Positions 1 to 9,325 of a stretch of DNA of 64,000 bases are shown here, piece after piece; positions within the stretch are counted from its first letter, which is position 1, and the number at the start of each line of letters is the position of its first letter. The notes below the pieces were generated by a model, which was not told the origin of the DNA, did not search any database, and was given only the letters and a program-made list of their open reading frames with translations. The position numbers and the translations under genes are program-made. Origin of the DNA: Weeksellaceae bacterium (GTDB taxonomy: Bacteria > Bacteroidota > Bacteroidia > Flavobacteriales > Weeksellaceae). Location: contig JAIBEX010000004.1 in NCBI GenBank assembly GCA_019459455.1, positions 1 through 64,000 on the forward strand. Direction: 5' to 3'.

Positions 1-114
1 CTAGATGTCTGGAAAGAGGATTATAACAGTTACAGACCCCATAGCTCATTGGGGAATTTAACGCCAAACGAGTTCATTGAAAACAGTCAAAACATGCAAA
101 TTTCTCTATTTTAG
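1..114 (+). CDS. IS3-family transposase, C-terminal 37 codons (5' end outside window)
   Basis: Frame 1 is open from the first base to the TAG at 112-114. It contains the stretch [19 protein letters not shown], the diagnostic tail of the integrase core of IS3 OrfB transposases (rve domain, usually W-x-x-x-YN-x-x-RPH-SSLG-x-x-TP-x-EF). It would cut and join element ends. Only the tail is visible, so neither catalytic Asp/Glu nor the OrfA frameshift can be examined. The second 50-bp copy downstream repeats the last seven codons and the stop. Confidence 0.85.
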   Translation, partial: LDVWKEDYNSYRPHSSLGNLTPNEFIENSQNMQISLF

Positions 115-191
115 ATTGTTCCATATATCGGGGGGAGGTCAACATGCAAATTTCTCTATTTTAGATTGTTCCATATATCGGGGGGAGGTCA
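91..191 (+). repeat. 50-bp direct tandem repeat, two copies, of the IS right end
   Basis: Bases 91-140 and 141-190 are identical, and the identity extends one base to 191. The unit starts AACATGCAAATTTCTC and ends CGGGGGGAGGTC. It holds the last codons of the transposase and the presumed terminal inverted repeat. There is no spacer between copies. Confidence 0.95.
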
Positions 192-468
192 GGTGAACTT
201 AGCTAGTGGCTTATTATGATCATCTACTTTCATATAATAAATATAAATATGATACATAACCAATCTAAGAAATTTAATAATATTCATGTCGTGAATGAAC
301 TACGTGCCCCGGTCGGTCGAAGGCAGTGGTTTTTGATGTTAGTTTTTTGCGGAATAAAAAAATGTATTTCCTGCCACTTAATCACATAAGGGAAAATCCC
401 TAGTTTTGGATAAACCAAAATACTTTAAAGCTAAAACAGTACAATAAACGTAATTTTTTTGTTCGCTT
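192..468. other. AT-rich spacer after the IS, no gene recognised
   Basis: No open frame with family resemblance was found on either strand between the IS end and the small membrane ORF. A short inverted repeat (TTTTGG, five-base loop, CCAAAA) lies near 402-420 and could be a weak terminator for the minus-strand transcript of 469-717. The GC-richer patch at about 304-325 belongs to nothing I recognise. Confidence 0.5.
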
Positions 469-717
469 TTATTCCACAGTAATAATCACAATAAACACTG
501 ACCACAGAGATATTATAAATAGAAGAATATTATTTATCGCTAAGAACACATTTTGTTTTTTACTCAAATCTTCCTTTATAAAATAAAAATTAATTAGTGA
601 TAAACTAAATATGAGAGGAAAGATTATTATAGCATTTCCCGGTAATGTAAAGAACGATATCACATAAAGGATTTGAATAAGAAAAACAAGAATTGGCGCA
701 TATCTCAGTATTGGCAT
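469..717 (-). CDS. Small hydrophobic membrane protein, unknown function (82 aa)
   Basis: The 82 residues form about three hydrophobic segments (roughly 5-25, 28-46 and 58-80), separated by a short charged loop containing KEDLSKKQ at about 48-55. The ATG follows the stop of the TonB receptor gene at 723 with only five bases between, so it is probably co-transcribed as the last gene of that unit. I do not recognise the family. It is more AT-rich than the receptor gene, and its downstream side borders the IS, so it could be a recent arrival. A chance ORF cannot be excluded, but the tight spacing and consistent membrane topology favour a real gene. Confidence 0.5.
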   Translation of the reverse strand: MPILRYAPILVFLIQILYVISFFTLPGNAIIIFPLIFSLSLINFYFIKEDLSKKQNVFLAINNILLFIISLWSVFIVIITVE

Positions 718-722
718 AACTC

Positions 723-2942
723 CTATCTGATCCGGAACTCCAGTTTTGCGTTAAAGAACCGTCCAGTAAGATTCACAGGAACCGGGTATATATAGTTATT
801 GCTTACATCCGTAACCCATTGGTTTGCCACCGTGTTATAAATGTTGAAGGCATTGAATACCTGAACCCCGAGGGTCAGTTCCTCAAATTTCTCCCAAAAA
901 CCCCAGGCTTTGTTCTTCTCTTTCGGATCGATGAAGACATATGACAGTCCGATATCCACCCTTTTGTAGGACGGCAAGGTTTTCTGATATTCATAACGGG
1001 TTTCCAGGCTCGGTTGGCCGTTGCTGTCGAACATGATCGGAGCTCCTGTAGGCAGACCCATTGCAAATATTCCGGTCAGGTTCACGCGCATTTTGGGAAA
1101 CTTCGGCATATAATCCTGGTAAAAAATGGCGAAACGGAAACGTTGGTCGGTGGCTCTGGCAATGTCTCCCCTGCCGTCAATATTCTCGAAAGTTCTGGCA
1201 TAACTGGCCGAAAGCCACGAATCGATTCCCGGTACAAATTCGCCGAAAAGGCGCGTATCGATACCGTAGGCATACCCTTCTGCGTTGTTTTTCCCCGAAT
1301 ACCGGATCCGTACATTGTCCATAAAATAAGGAATCAAATGGTCCATTTTCTTATAATACAGTTCGGTTGTAAGCTTGAAGGGCCGGTCGTACATCGAAAA
1401 TTCATAGTCATTCCCCACAATCAGCTGCATGGAACGCTGGGACTTGATATCAGAATTGAAACTGCCGTCCAGGTCCTTTATTTCCTTATAAAATGGTTGC
1501 TGATAGTAGATTCCACCCGCTATACGGAATAACATATCCGTATCCCAGTCCGGTTTGATCGCAAACTGTGCCCGTGGCGAAAATATTGTTTCTTTGTTAA
1601 AGCTCCAGTTCGCTACACGTGCTCCCGCGTTCACGAAGGCACGGCTGCGGCCCCAGTAAAATTTGTTGGAATACTGTGCATAAGCCGACATCCTGGTGGG
1701 TTCAATGGCATTGTTACCGGCGATGTGGTAGTAGAGTTCCATTGAGCTCGGATCAAGTACACCGGGCAGCGTTTGGTCTGTTGGGACGCTGTATCCCAGG
1801 GAATCTACGAGTCTCCATTCGTTGGTGAAATCCCTCAGGTTTTCCTTCTCAAACTTAAATCCGACTTCAATATTGGAGTTTACATTAGGCGAAAACCGGG
1901 TTCGTAACTGGGTACCGTAGGTTTTCACCAATAAGTCGTTCCGCGCATGGTCTATCTGGCCACCAACATCGTAGGACGTTACAGGATCGCCGGTCACCGG
2001 ATCGAAAGTCTGCAGAACATATCCCGAAGCGATGCTGTAATATTCCCGTTCGCGGTTCTGATAGGCAAAAGTGTCCATCAGAAAACGCCATTTCTCATTC
2101 GGTCTGTAATTCAGGGAAAAAGTTCCCATCATGTTTTTGTACCGGTCATCTTCGCGGCCGTCATAGAAAACGGATACTTTGATGGGCTGGTTCACACTGC
2201 CAAACTCAACTTCCTTGGCTTTGGGAATCATTTCATAATCGTTTTTGGAATAATATCCTATAAACGACATTGAAAATTTCGGACTTATGTGATAGTTGAT
2301 ATAGGACTGAAAATCCATATATTTTGGATTGAAATCCGTCTCTTCATTAAGCGTATTCAGGATCAGATTGGTATTCCGGTATCTCCCCGAAATCAGTGCG
2401 GTGAGTTTTTTATTCTCCGTGGCATATCCCGTGGAGAGCCTCCCTCCTATCAGGCTTGCTTCCCCTGAAACCTCAAATTTTGTCGGCTCCCGATAGTAGA
2501 TATTAAGAGCTGAGGACATTTTATCGCCATATTTAGCCTCAAAACCACCAGCGGAGAAGTTCACCGTGGAAACCATATCGGGGTTGATGATGCTCATTCC
2601 TTCCTGCATGGAGTTCCGAATCAGGAAAGGCCGGTAAATTTCAATATCGTTTATATAAATAAGGTTTTCATCGTAATTCCCACCACGTACCATGTACTGT
2701 GAGGAGAGTTCCGTATTGGAGTTTACTGATGGGAGCGTCTTCAGAAGTCCTTCAATTCCACCGGAAACTGAAGCAATTTGGGCTGCTTCCCGTGCGCTTA
2801 TGCTCACATTGGTGAGGTCCTGGGAAGTCGTGCCTTTTTTCTGAAAAATTACTTCCTGGATGGTTTGTGTCCGTAATGTATCTTTTTGGGAAAAAAACAT
2901 GAGCGGCAAAAGGGCGGCGGCTAAAAAGGTCTGTTTTTTCAA
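723..2942 (-). CDS. TonB-dependent receptor (739 aa)
   Basis: An outer-membrane TonB-gated transporter. Residues 1-19 are a signal peptide (KK, then a hydrophobic run ending FFSQ). A plug domain follows at about 30-150, with EVIFQKKG near the start and the typical elements SQYMVRGG, ENLIYINDIEIYRP and GGFEAKYGDKMSS. The rest is a 22-strand-type barrel rich in aromatic and alternating residues, ending in FNAKLEFRIR. The N-terminal carboxypeptidase-regulatory-like domain of SusC-type receptors is absent, and no SusD partner is nearby, so the substrate is unknown; a siderophore, metal or small peptide is as likely as a glycan. It starts 41 bp before the kdsA stop on the same strand and is probably read with the small ORF downstream. 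Confidence 0.88.
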   Translation of the reverse strand: MKKQTFLAAALLPLMFFSQKDTLRTQTIQEVIFQKKGTTSQDLTNVSISAREAAQIASVSGGIEGLLKTLPSVNSNTELSSQYMVRGGNYDENLIYINDIEIYRPFLIRNSMQEGMSIINPDMVSTVNFSAGGFEAKYGDKMSSALNIYYREPTKFEVSGEASLIGGRLSTGYATENKKLTALISGRYRNTNLILNTLNEETDFNPKYMDFQSYINYHISPKFSMSFIGYYSKNDYEMIPKAKEVEFGSVNQPIKVSVFYDGREDDRYKNMMGTFSLNYRPNEKWRFLMDTFAYQNREREYYSIASGYVLQTFDPVTGDPVTSYDVGGQIDHARNDLLVKTYGTQLRTRFSPNVNSNIEVGFKFEKENLRDFTNEWRLVDSLGYSVPTDQTLPGVLDPSSMELYYHIAGNNAIEPTRMSAYAQYSNKFYWGRSRAFVNAGARVANWSFNKETIFSPRAQFAIKPDWDTDMLFRIAGGIYYQQPFYKEIKDLDGSFNSDIKSQRSMQLIVGNDYEFSMYDRPFKLTTELYYKKMDHLIPYFMDNVRIRYSGKNNAEGYAYGIDTRLFGEFVPGIDSWLSASYARTFENIDGRGDIARATDQRFRFAIFYQDYMPKFPKMRVNLTGIFAMGLPTGAPIMFDSNGQPSLETRYEYQKTLPSYKRVDIGLSYVFIDPKEKNKAWGFWEKFEELTLGVQVFNAFNIYNTVANQWVTDVSNNYIYPVPVNLTGRFFNAKLEFRIR

Positions 2943-2983
2943 ATCGGGAATTTTAGGAACTAAATGTATAAAAATTAACTGAA

Positions 2984-3793
2984 TTACAGGATGGCTTGTC
3001 GTACTCTTGTCAGTTTTTGCAGTAGATTTTCCAGCCGATCCAGTTTCAGCATATTGGCCCCGTCTGAAAGTGCACAGCTGGGGTCCGGATGGGTCTCAAT
3101 GAAAAGGCCGTCCGCCCCAACCGCGATACCTGCCTTAGCGATGGTTTCAATCAGTTCCGGTCTGCCTCCGGTAACCCCCGAACTTTGGTTGGGCTGCTGC
3201 AGGGAATGGGTTACATCCAGGATGACCGGCGCATACTGCTGCATCGTTGGGATTCCGCGGAAATCCACCACCAAATCGGTGTATCCGAAGGAGTTACCGC
3301 GTTCAATGATGGCCGTTTTACTGTTCCCGGAGTCCGTCACCTTCTCCACCGCAAATTTCATGGCTTCGGGTGAGAGGAACTGCCCTTTTTTCAGGGTAAC
3401 ACATTTGCCGGTTTTGGCCGCGGCAACGAGCAGGTCGGTCTGGCGCACCAGAAAAGCCGGAATCTGAAGTACATCCACATACTGGGCGGCCAGCGCCGCA
3501 TGGTCGTTTTCATGCATGTCGGTCGTTGTAGGAATGTTGAAGGTCTCCCCTACTTTTTTCAGGATTTCCAGTGATTTTTCCTCACCTATGGTCGTGAAAC
3601 TGTCTACCCGGCTGCGGTTGGCTTTTTTAAAACTGCCTTTGAAGATGTATGGGATTTCGTACTTATTCGTGATCTCCATTACTTTTTCGGCTATCCGTAA
3701 GGCCATATCCTCGCCTTCTATAATGCAGGGACCAGCGATAAGGAAAAAATTCCGTGAGTTTTTATGGTGGATGTTGTCTAAGTATTGGATCAT
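2984..3793 (-). CDS. kdsA: 3-deoxy-8-phosphooctulonate synthase (KdsA)
   Basis: Condenses phosphoenolpyruvate with arabinose 5-phosphate to Kdo 8-phosphate, a committed step toward the lipid A inner core, in the cytoplasm. The 269 residues fit the (beta/alpha)8 family length. Motifs visible are IAGPCIIEG (19-27), KGSFKKANRSR (about 52-62), TTTDMHE, GNSFGY and the C-terminal ETHPDP. Cys23 in GPC sits where metal-dependent KdsA enzymes carry their metal-binding Cys and the metal-free E. coli type has Asn, so this should be the metal-dependent class (inference from alignment by eye). kdsB lies 14 kb away at 17418, so the two Kdo genes are not one operon. Confidence 0.95.
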   Translation of the reverse strand: MIQYLDNIHHKNSRNFFLIAGPCIIEGEDMALRIAEKVMEITNKYEIPYIFKGSFKKANRSRVDSFTTIGEEKSLEILKKVGETFNIPTTTDMHENDHAALAAQYVDVLQIPAFLVRQTDLLVAAAKTGKCVTLKKGQFLSPEAMKFAVEKVTDSGNSKTAIIERGNSFGYTDLVVDFRGIPTMQQYAPVILDVTHSLQQPNQSSGVTGGRPELIETIAKAGIAVGADGLFIETHPDPSCALSDGANMLKLDRLENLLQKLTRVRQAIL

Positions 3794-3953
3794 TCGTTTA
3801 AAGTTTAGGATGGGATCTCAGAGGAACAAAAATAGGGATTTTTTTGCTGAGTTGCTTACTTAGACTGCGCTAAAAACCCATTGGCATCGCATAAAATAAA
3901 CCGATAATCCAAACAGCCGTCGGCAAACTCATTCCTGGTATGTCTCTGTTTCA

Positions 3954-4481
3954 CTACTGGATCTTTTTCAGAACTTTCTCGAAGGTGTTCAGGTTGCGGC
4001 TGGTCATTTTATCCTTCATGGATTTTTTACCCAAAATCTTCCCGAATGAAGAACCGAGGGTATCGCCCTTCGGAATCTGCCAATAAAAAGTCCGGCAAAC
4101 AATCCGGCCCTCCTCTCCTTCAGTGCTGTCGGAATTCTCAAAGGCTTCCAATAGCAATTTTTCGACATCATCAACACCGGTGAAAAGGTAAATGTGTTTT
4201 TCAGTTGATTTTTCAAAGGGATTGCTTTCCACCATTTCCTTTATTTCTTTATCATCACGTAGGAAGAGAAAAGCGTCGTAGTTAAAATAATCCGCCATCG
4301 CCTTTTCAAGGATAACCTTAAGTTCACCACGGCTTTTATCTGACGAAAAAAGGATGTTTCCACTCGCAAGAACCGAAGACACCTGCTCCATACCTGCTTC
4401 GGCAAACACCTGACCGACTTCGGCCATCTTCATGGAGGTCCCGTTTACATTCACTCCCCGCAGGAACGCGCAATATTTCAT
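3954..4481 (-). CDS. DUF1697 family protein (175 aa)
   Basis: The start MKYCAFLRGVNVNG and the later VLASGNILFSS match the DUF1697 family (YyaP/Mll-like proteins with a ferredoxin-like fold), whose biochemical role is not established. Length 175 is normal for the family. A TATATTTG element at about 4507-4514 gives it its own promoter, upstream of a 26-nt leader. It lies downstream of the DUF2723 gene but is separated from it by a terminator hairpin at 4525-4546, so it is likely monocistronic. Confidence 0.8.
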   Translation of the reverse strand: MKYCAFLRGVNVNGTSMKMAEVGQVFAEAGMEQVSSVLASGNILFSSDKSRGELKVILEKAMADYFNYDAFLFLRDDKEIKEMVESNPFEKSTEKHIYLFTGVDDVEKLLLEAFENSDSTEGEEGRIVCRTFYWQIPKGDTLGSSFGKILGKKSMKDKMTSRNLNTFEKVLKKIQ

Positions 4482-4524
4482 AAGCTGGAAATAGGATTAT
4501 CTGAAACAAATATAATGAAATAAA

Positions 4525-4546
4525 AAAGCGGACAAATGCCCGCTTT
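4525..4546. terminator. Intrinsic terminator downstream of the DUF2723 gene
   Basis: A hairpin of AAAGCGG and CCGCTTT with an eight-base loop is followed on the minus strand by a T-run (TTTTTTATTT). It ends transcription of the gene finishing at 4567. Confidence 0.75.
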
Positions 4547-4566
4547 ATCTGATTTATTCCTGTACT

Positions 4567-7500
4567 TTACTGTGCTACGCGCATAATTGCTTTCGTAATC
4601 TGATCTTCTTTCTCCTTTGCGTAAGTGGAGTCGTAAGGTTTCATTACATCAAACAAATAGCTGTAGAAGGGCGTGATGCGCTGAACTTTCTGTGACTCGC
4701 GGTAAGCTTTTTCTTTGCCCATCTGTTCCAGATTTTTAATGAATGCGTTGAAACGTTTGTCAACAGGCTCCAGTGAGGTCACCAGATAACTGTATCCTTT
4801 GTCTTTCTGGCCGATTTTATTATAGGCATCGCTTACCGCTGCGACTACCATCGAATATTCCATGGTATTGGTTCTCATCTGCCTGCCTACAAACTGTTGC
4901 TGGTCGGCAGTGAGACTGTTATAATAGTCGTATTCTTCAAAGATTCCTTTTTTCAGTTGTTCGGCCAGTTTCAGTCCCTTCTGTTCCTGCCCCGCAACGA
5001 TATAGGCATAGGCAATAGAACTCAGCGAACGTGGCTCATTGTATTTTGATACCGGAATTTCCCTGGATACAAGGTCCAGTATTTCCAGGGCTTTCTGTTT
5101 CTGACCCGCCAGCGCCAGTGCTTCCGCTGCCCTGCCGGCTGAATTTCTGTAACTGATGATGTTGGAGGTGGCAGTCTGCTCAAAATGAACGTTGGTATCT
5201 TTAAAATTACCCCATTTGAAATTCTTGACCACCTTGTATAATGCGTCAGCATCTACCCTGCCGAGTTCCCCGTCTTCCCTTGCAGGAGTTTTAATCGGAA
5301 CAAGGCGGTAACTGAAGCCGTCGTACTGAAGATAGTCATCCAGATAAAAGATGTTCTCACTATCATAAATACCGCCGTTAGAGAAGTTGATGGACCGTTT
5401 CCAGTCGAAATTGGCAAGGATATCCAACAGTAAAAGGTTGTTTTTAAACATCGTCCCCCGCTCATAGGAAACCGTAATATGATCCACTACATTGGGCAGA
5501 TCCGCTGCTTTTATAGTCCCGGATTTTATGGCATTGGCTTTATTGACCGGAATAACAAATTTTGATACGGGGATGAAATTAAATTTTTCATATTTATCCT
5601 GGCCGAAAAGCATTTTAAGCATCTCGTCCTTCTGCGGACTTTTTATTTTTACAAAATTAATGGCCTCCTTCACCGTCATTGAATCCTTGGTGATATACTT
5701 AGTGAACGGTTCAAAAATGCTTGCCGGTGCACCCTGCTGTACCTGATTCTTTATAAAACCATCCAGGCTCTCCGCATCAAATATCACAATCTGGTCATTG
5801 GTACCATCGCGGTATTCGTCGTGCGTAAGTGCACTTGGAACCGGCATGGCATTGTAAGTCCTTCGTTTCACCTGATCGATGTTCCACGGTGTGGAAAGAA
5901 GCGTGAAATTAACCACCTTCACATCATCCCGGAAACCCTCTGTTTCCTGAAGCCCCCAAACGGGATAGGTGTCATTGTCTCCGTACACGAAAAGGATGTT
6001 GTCCTTTGGTAATGACTTTAAGACAGAAACTGAATAGTCATAAGCTGCATAACGCTCGCTCCGGTCATGGGATCTGTAATTCTGGAACCCCATCATTAAA
6101 GGAATTCCCAGGATTACCAGACCCGCAATAACATTAACTGCATTTGATTTTATTTTTGACTGCAAAAACCACAAAATGGCCGCAGCACCAAATCCAATCC
6201 AGATGGCAAGAGCATAAAAGGAGCCGACCATCGCATAATCCCGTTCCCTGGGTTCAAAAGGTTTGACCCCCGTGTAGAAAATGATACCGACGCTGGTTAG
6301 GACAAAGAGGGAAAGCAGCGCATAAAATCTGCCGAAGTCACGGTTCAACTGGAAGAAAAACCCAATGATAGCCAGAATCAGTGGTAAAAAGAAGAATTTT
6401 ACCGTACTTGCATTCTTGAATTTGGCCGGTAACTTTGACTGGTCTCCCAGCCTCGCATCGTCTAAAAACGAGATGCCGGAAATCCAGTTGCCGTTTGTGT
6501 TTTCCATATTCCCTTCCAGGTCATTCTGCCGTCCGACAAAATTCCACATCAGGTAGCGCAGGAAGTAATATCCGTTCTGAAAAGTGAAGAAATAGTCCAG
6601 ATTTTGCGCAAGTGAGGGCTTCTGCACATTGATAAGGTTGTAAGGGCGGACCTCCAGATAGTCGGCCGCACGGATGGAACCGTCTTCATATTTCGCCCGG
6701 AGATCATCAAATATTTTTCTTGCTTCCGGGTTATCGGAGATTTCAGGATTGTCATAATTGAAGGTGAAGTCCGGTGCTCCGTACATGCTGATGTAATTGG
6801 CCATTACATTCTTATCCTCGTTGAACATCCTTGGCATAAAGCCGACATGTGCTTTGGAATAAATATAGTTAAACCTTTCGCCTACTTTTCTATAGGTTCC
6901 GGTTTTTTCATCCTTTTCATAGATGTCACCAGTCTTCTTGCTTTTGAAACTTCCATCCTCATTTTTCTCAATACCGTTTGCATCCAGATACGCGGTGTAA
7001 TTTTGTCCGTAAAAGGTAGGCCAGTCGCCATACTGTTCGCGGTTATAATAATCCAGCATCCCAATAGCAGTATCGGGATTGTTTAGGTTCATGGGCGGGT
7101 TGGCATTCGCACGGATGGGAATTACCATCCAGCATGAGAATCCGATAATCATATACACTACCGACAGCGCCGCTGTCTGAAATATCTTGTTTCCGGAGTT
7201 ACGGGAATATTTAAGCAGAAAATAACAGAGTGCGGCCATCAGGATAAATGCTGCTACAGTTCCTGAATGGAAAGGCAGGCCTATGCCATTCACGAAGAAA
7301 ATCTCCATCTTCCCGAAAATCGTCATTATCACAGGAAATATCAACTTGAAAACGAGTACAAGAATAACCAGGGTAATCAGGTTTGCCCAGGCGAAACTTT
7401 TCCAGCTAAATTCATAATTCCTTGCATAATAAATAAGGCATACAGCGGGTAGTGCCAGCATGGCCATCATATGCACCCCAACTGAAAGCCCAACTACAAA

Positions 7501-8052
7501 AAACACCAGGATGATCCAACGCTCATTGTCGTTCTGGTTATATTCATTCTCCCATTTGGTAATCAGCCAGACGATGAGTGCGATAAACATGGAAGCCATG
7601 GAGTACACCTCGCCCTCCACTGCCGAGAACCAAAAAGTGTCGGAAAAAGTGAAAGACAGGGCTCCGATTGCCCCTGCAAAGAGTATGGAAATCTCCTGAT
7701 GTATGCTGATGTCTTCGAACTCCTTATTTAACAGCCTTCGTACAAGATGAGTGATGGTCCAGAACAGAAAAAGAATGGTTAGTGCACTGAAAAGTGCGGA
7801 CATGGAATTGATGATTAGCGAATAGTTTCCGCCATCACCAAAAGCGAAGATACCTGCAACGGCACCTACGAGCTGAAAAAGGGCGGCCCCCGGAGCGTGG
7901 GTTACTTCCAGTTTTACCGCGGAGGATATATACTCACCTGCGTCCCAAAAGCTTAAACCCGGTTCAATTGTAGATAGATAGGTGATGAATGCGACAGCGA
8001 AAACTGCCCACCCAGTCACAGTGTTCCATTGTTTAAAAGTCCAGTTTCTCAT
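4567..8052 (-). CDS. DUF2723 polytopic membrane protein, probable GT-C type glycosyltransferase (1161 aa)
   Basis: A long inner-membrane protein: the first half has about a dozen hydrophobic helices, and the C-terminal part from roughly residue 650 is soluble with repeat-like helices (LALAGQKQKALEILDLVSREI, then AYIVAGQEQKGLKLAEQL) resembling TPR units. The first loop carries GLSFWDAGEYI near residue 35, the acidic motif expected where GT-C enzymes bind a lipid-linked sugar donor. DUF2723 proteins are universal in Bacteroidota and are related to protein O-mannosyltransferases; a role in O-glycosylation is plausible but not shown here. The gene stands alone with its own terminator and starts 211 bp from the divergent PLP gene. 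Confidence 0.82.
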   Translation of the reverse strand: MRNWTFKQWNTVTGWAVFAVAFITYLSTIEPGLSFWDAGEYISSAVKLEVTHAPGAALFQLVGAVAGIFAFGDGGNYSLIINSMSALFSALTILFLFWTITHLVRRLLNKEFEDISIHQEISILFAGAIGALSFTFSDTFWFSAVEGEVYSMASMFIALIVWLITKWENEYNQNDNERWIILVFFVVGLSVGVHMMAMLALPAVCLIYYARNYEFSWKSFAWANLITLVILVLVFKLIFPVIMTIFGKMEIFFVNGIGLPFHSGTVAAFILMAALCYFLLKYSRNSGNKIFQTAALSVVYMIIGFSCWMVIPIRANANPPMNLNNPDTAIGMLDYYNREQYGDWPTFYGQNYTAYLDANGIEKNEDGSFKSKKTGDIYEKDEKTGTYRKVGERFNYIYSKAHVGFMPRMFNEDKNVMANYISMYGAPDFTFNYDNPEISDNPEARKIFDDLRAKYEDGSIRAADYLEVRPYNLINVQKPSLAQNLDYFFTFQNGYYFLRYLMWNFVGRQNDLEGNMENTNGNWISGISFLDDARLGDQSKLPAKFKNASTVKFFFLPLILAIIGFFFQLNRDFGRFYALLSLFVLTSVGIIFYTGVKPFEPRERDYAMVGSFYALAIWIGFGAAAILWFLQSKIKSNAVNVIAGLVILGIPLMMGFQNYRSHDRSERYAAYDYSVSVLKSLPKDNILFVYGDNDTYPVWGLQETEGFRDDVKVVNFTLLSTPWNIDQVKRRTYNAMPVPSALTHDEYRDGTNDQIVIFDAESLDGFIKNQVQQGAPASIFEPFTKYITKDSMTVKEAINFVKIKSPQKDEMLKMLFGQDKYEKFNFIPVSKFVIPVNKANAIKSGTIKAADLPNVVDHITVSYERGTMFKNNLLLLDILANFDWKRSINFSNGGIYDSENIFYLDDYLQYDGFSYRLVPIKTPAREDGELGRVDADALYKVVKNFKWGNFKDTNVHFEQTATSNIISYRNSAGRAAEALALAGQKQKALEILDLVSREIPVSKYNEPRSLSSIAYAYIVAGQEQKGLKLAEQLKKGIFEEYDYYNSLTADQQQFVGRQMRTNTMEYSMVVAAVSDAYNKIGQKDKGYSYLVTSLEPVDKRFNAFIKNLEQMGKEKAYRESQKVQRITPFYSYLFDVMKPYDSTYAKEKEDQITKAIMRVAQ

Positions 8053-8223
8053 AATAATTTACAATCTTGCGAAAATAAGATTTTTCCTCCATTTTCGCCT
8101 TCTTTTAGGAAAATTTAAAACCTGTGGCTTGGTTTTTGTGAAACGTGCGGGGGCCACGGCACGAAATAGGACGACTGCAACCTAAAACAAATACATAAAT
8201 TATTACGTAATACTTTTTTTTCG

Positions 8224-8231
8224 TAATTTTG
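8224..8231 (+). promoter_or_regulatory. Promoter -7 element of the CBS-like gene
   Basis: TAATTTTG matches the Bacteroidota TAnnTTTG element and lies 32 bp before the ATG at 8264. No strong -33 TTG is present at the ideal distance, so strength is uncertain. Confidence 0.5.
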
Positions 8232-8263
8232 TCGATGGTTTTTTTAAGAGAAATAGAAATTAA

Positions 8264-9301
8264 ATGAGTAACGTTTACGATAATATTCTTGGCTTGATTG
8301 GTAACACCCCTATGGTTAGACTCAATACCGTTACCAAAGACATTCCGGCGAAGGTATACGCCAAACTGGAATCCTGTAATCCCGGTCACTCTACAAAAGA
8401 CAGGATTGCACTTCATATTATAGAAAAAGCCGAAGAAAAGGGAATCCTAACACCCGGATCGGTAATTGTGGAAACGACCTCGGGAAATACCGGTTTTTCC
8501 GTAGCCATGGTCTCCATTGTTAAAGGTTACAAATGTATTCTGGCAGTCAGCGACAAGACGAAGGCTGAAAAGATTGCTTACCTTAAGGCTCTTGGTGCTC
8601 AGGTATATGTTTGTCCGGCAAATGTAGCGGCAGAGGATCCCCGCTCCTACTACGAAGTGGCCAGGAGAATTGCTGAAGAAACCCCTAATTCGGTCTACAT
8701 CAACCAGTACTTCAACGAACTTAATATAGACGCCCATTACCAGACTACCGGTCCGGAATTATGGGAACAGACGGAGGGAAAGATCACACATCTTTTTGCC
8801 TGTACCGGAACCGGAGGCACCCTTTCTGGTTCAGCAAAATTTTTAAAGGAGAAAAACCCGGATATAAAGATCATAGGGGTAGATGCAGAGGGGTCTATTC
8901 TGAAGGGGTATCATGAGACCGGCAAAATCAATCATCTGGATATCAAACCCTACCAGATCGAAGGTATGGGAAAGAACTTACTGCCGTCCGCACTCCTCTT
9001 CGATAAAATTGACGAATTCGTGAAGGTGAATGATGAAATGTCGGCCTACCGCACGCGCGAAATCGCACTGAAAGAGGCTATCATGGGAGGTTATACCTGC
9101 GGGGCGGTTACCCAGGCCCTTATCCAGTATGCCAATTCTCACCCCTTCAAGGAAAGTGACCTGGTGGTCCTCATCTTTCCAGATCATGGTTCCAGATACA
9201 TTACGAAAGTATACAGCGACCAGTGGATGGCGCAGCAGGGATTTGTAAACAACTGCGTTCACAATTACGACGAAGTGTTTAAAACCGAATACATCAAATA
9301 A
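8264..9301 (+). CDS. PLP-dependent cysteine synthase / CBS-like enzyme, possible cysteate synthase (345 aa)
   Basis: A fold-type II PLP beta-replacement enzyme. Lys45 in HSTKDR is the Schiff-base lysine, TTSGNTG (71-77) binds the substrate carboxylate, and GTGGT (182-186) binds the PLP phosphate. It ends after the catalytic domain, with no regulatory CBS domains. By family it could be cysteine synthase or cystathionine beta-synthase. Its neighbour is an alpha-oxoamine-synthase-type acyltransferase 114 bp downstream on the same strand. In Bacteroidota that make sulfonolipids (capnine, sulfobacins), a PLP cysteate synthase and a cysteate fatty-acyltransferase carry out the first two steps, so cysteate synthesis from phosphoserine and sulfite is a good alternative. 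A terminator follows, so the two genes may be transcribed separately. Confidence 0.85.
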   Translation: MSNVYDNILGLIGNTPMVRLNTVTKDIPAKVYAKLESCNPGHSTKDRIALHIIEKAEEKGILTPGSVIVETTSGNTGFSVAMVSIVKGYKCILAVSDKTKAEKIAYLKALGAQVYVCPANVAAEDPRSYYEVARRIAEETPNSVYINQYFNELNIDAHYQTTGPELWEQTEGKITHLFACTGTGGTLSGSAKFLKEKNPDIKIIGVDAEGSILKGYHETGKINHLDIKPYQIEGMGKNLLPSALLFDKIDEFVKVNDEMSAYRTREIALKEAIMGGYTCGAVTQALIQYANSHPFKESDLVVLIFPDHGSRYITKVYSDQWMAQQGFVNNCVHNYDEVFKTEYIK

Positions 9302-9325
9302 TAATATACAAGACTTATAGTCAGG

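Larger units (their letters stand above)
1..191 (+). mobile_element. Right end of an IS3-family insertion sequence (partial)
   Basis: The window opens inside an insertion sequence. Bases 1-114 read as the C-terminus of an IS3-type DDE transposase, and the sequence just after the stop ends in GGGGGAGGTCA, which read inward gives TGACCTCCCCCCG, a plausible IS3-family terminal inverted repeat. The last 50 bp (91-140) are repeated exactly at 141-190, so the element has two copies of its right end. The left end lies outside the window, so length and target duplication cannot be judged. The transposase match is clear; the exact outer boundary (about 191) is inferred from the inverted-repeat-like sequence. 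Confidence 0.75.

Noticed and set aside
91-191. Two-copy repeat considered as a CRISPR or attachment-site array
   Set aside because: The copies abut with no spacer and lie on the end of an IS3-type transposase gene, so they are IS ends, not CRISPR repeats.
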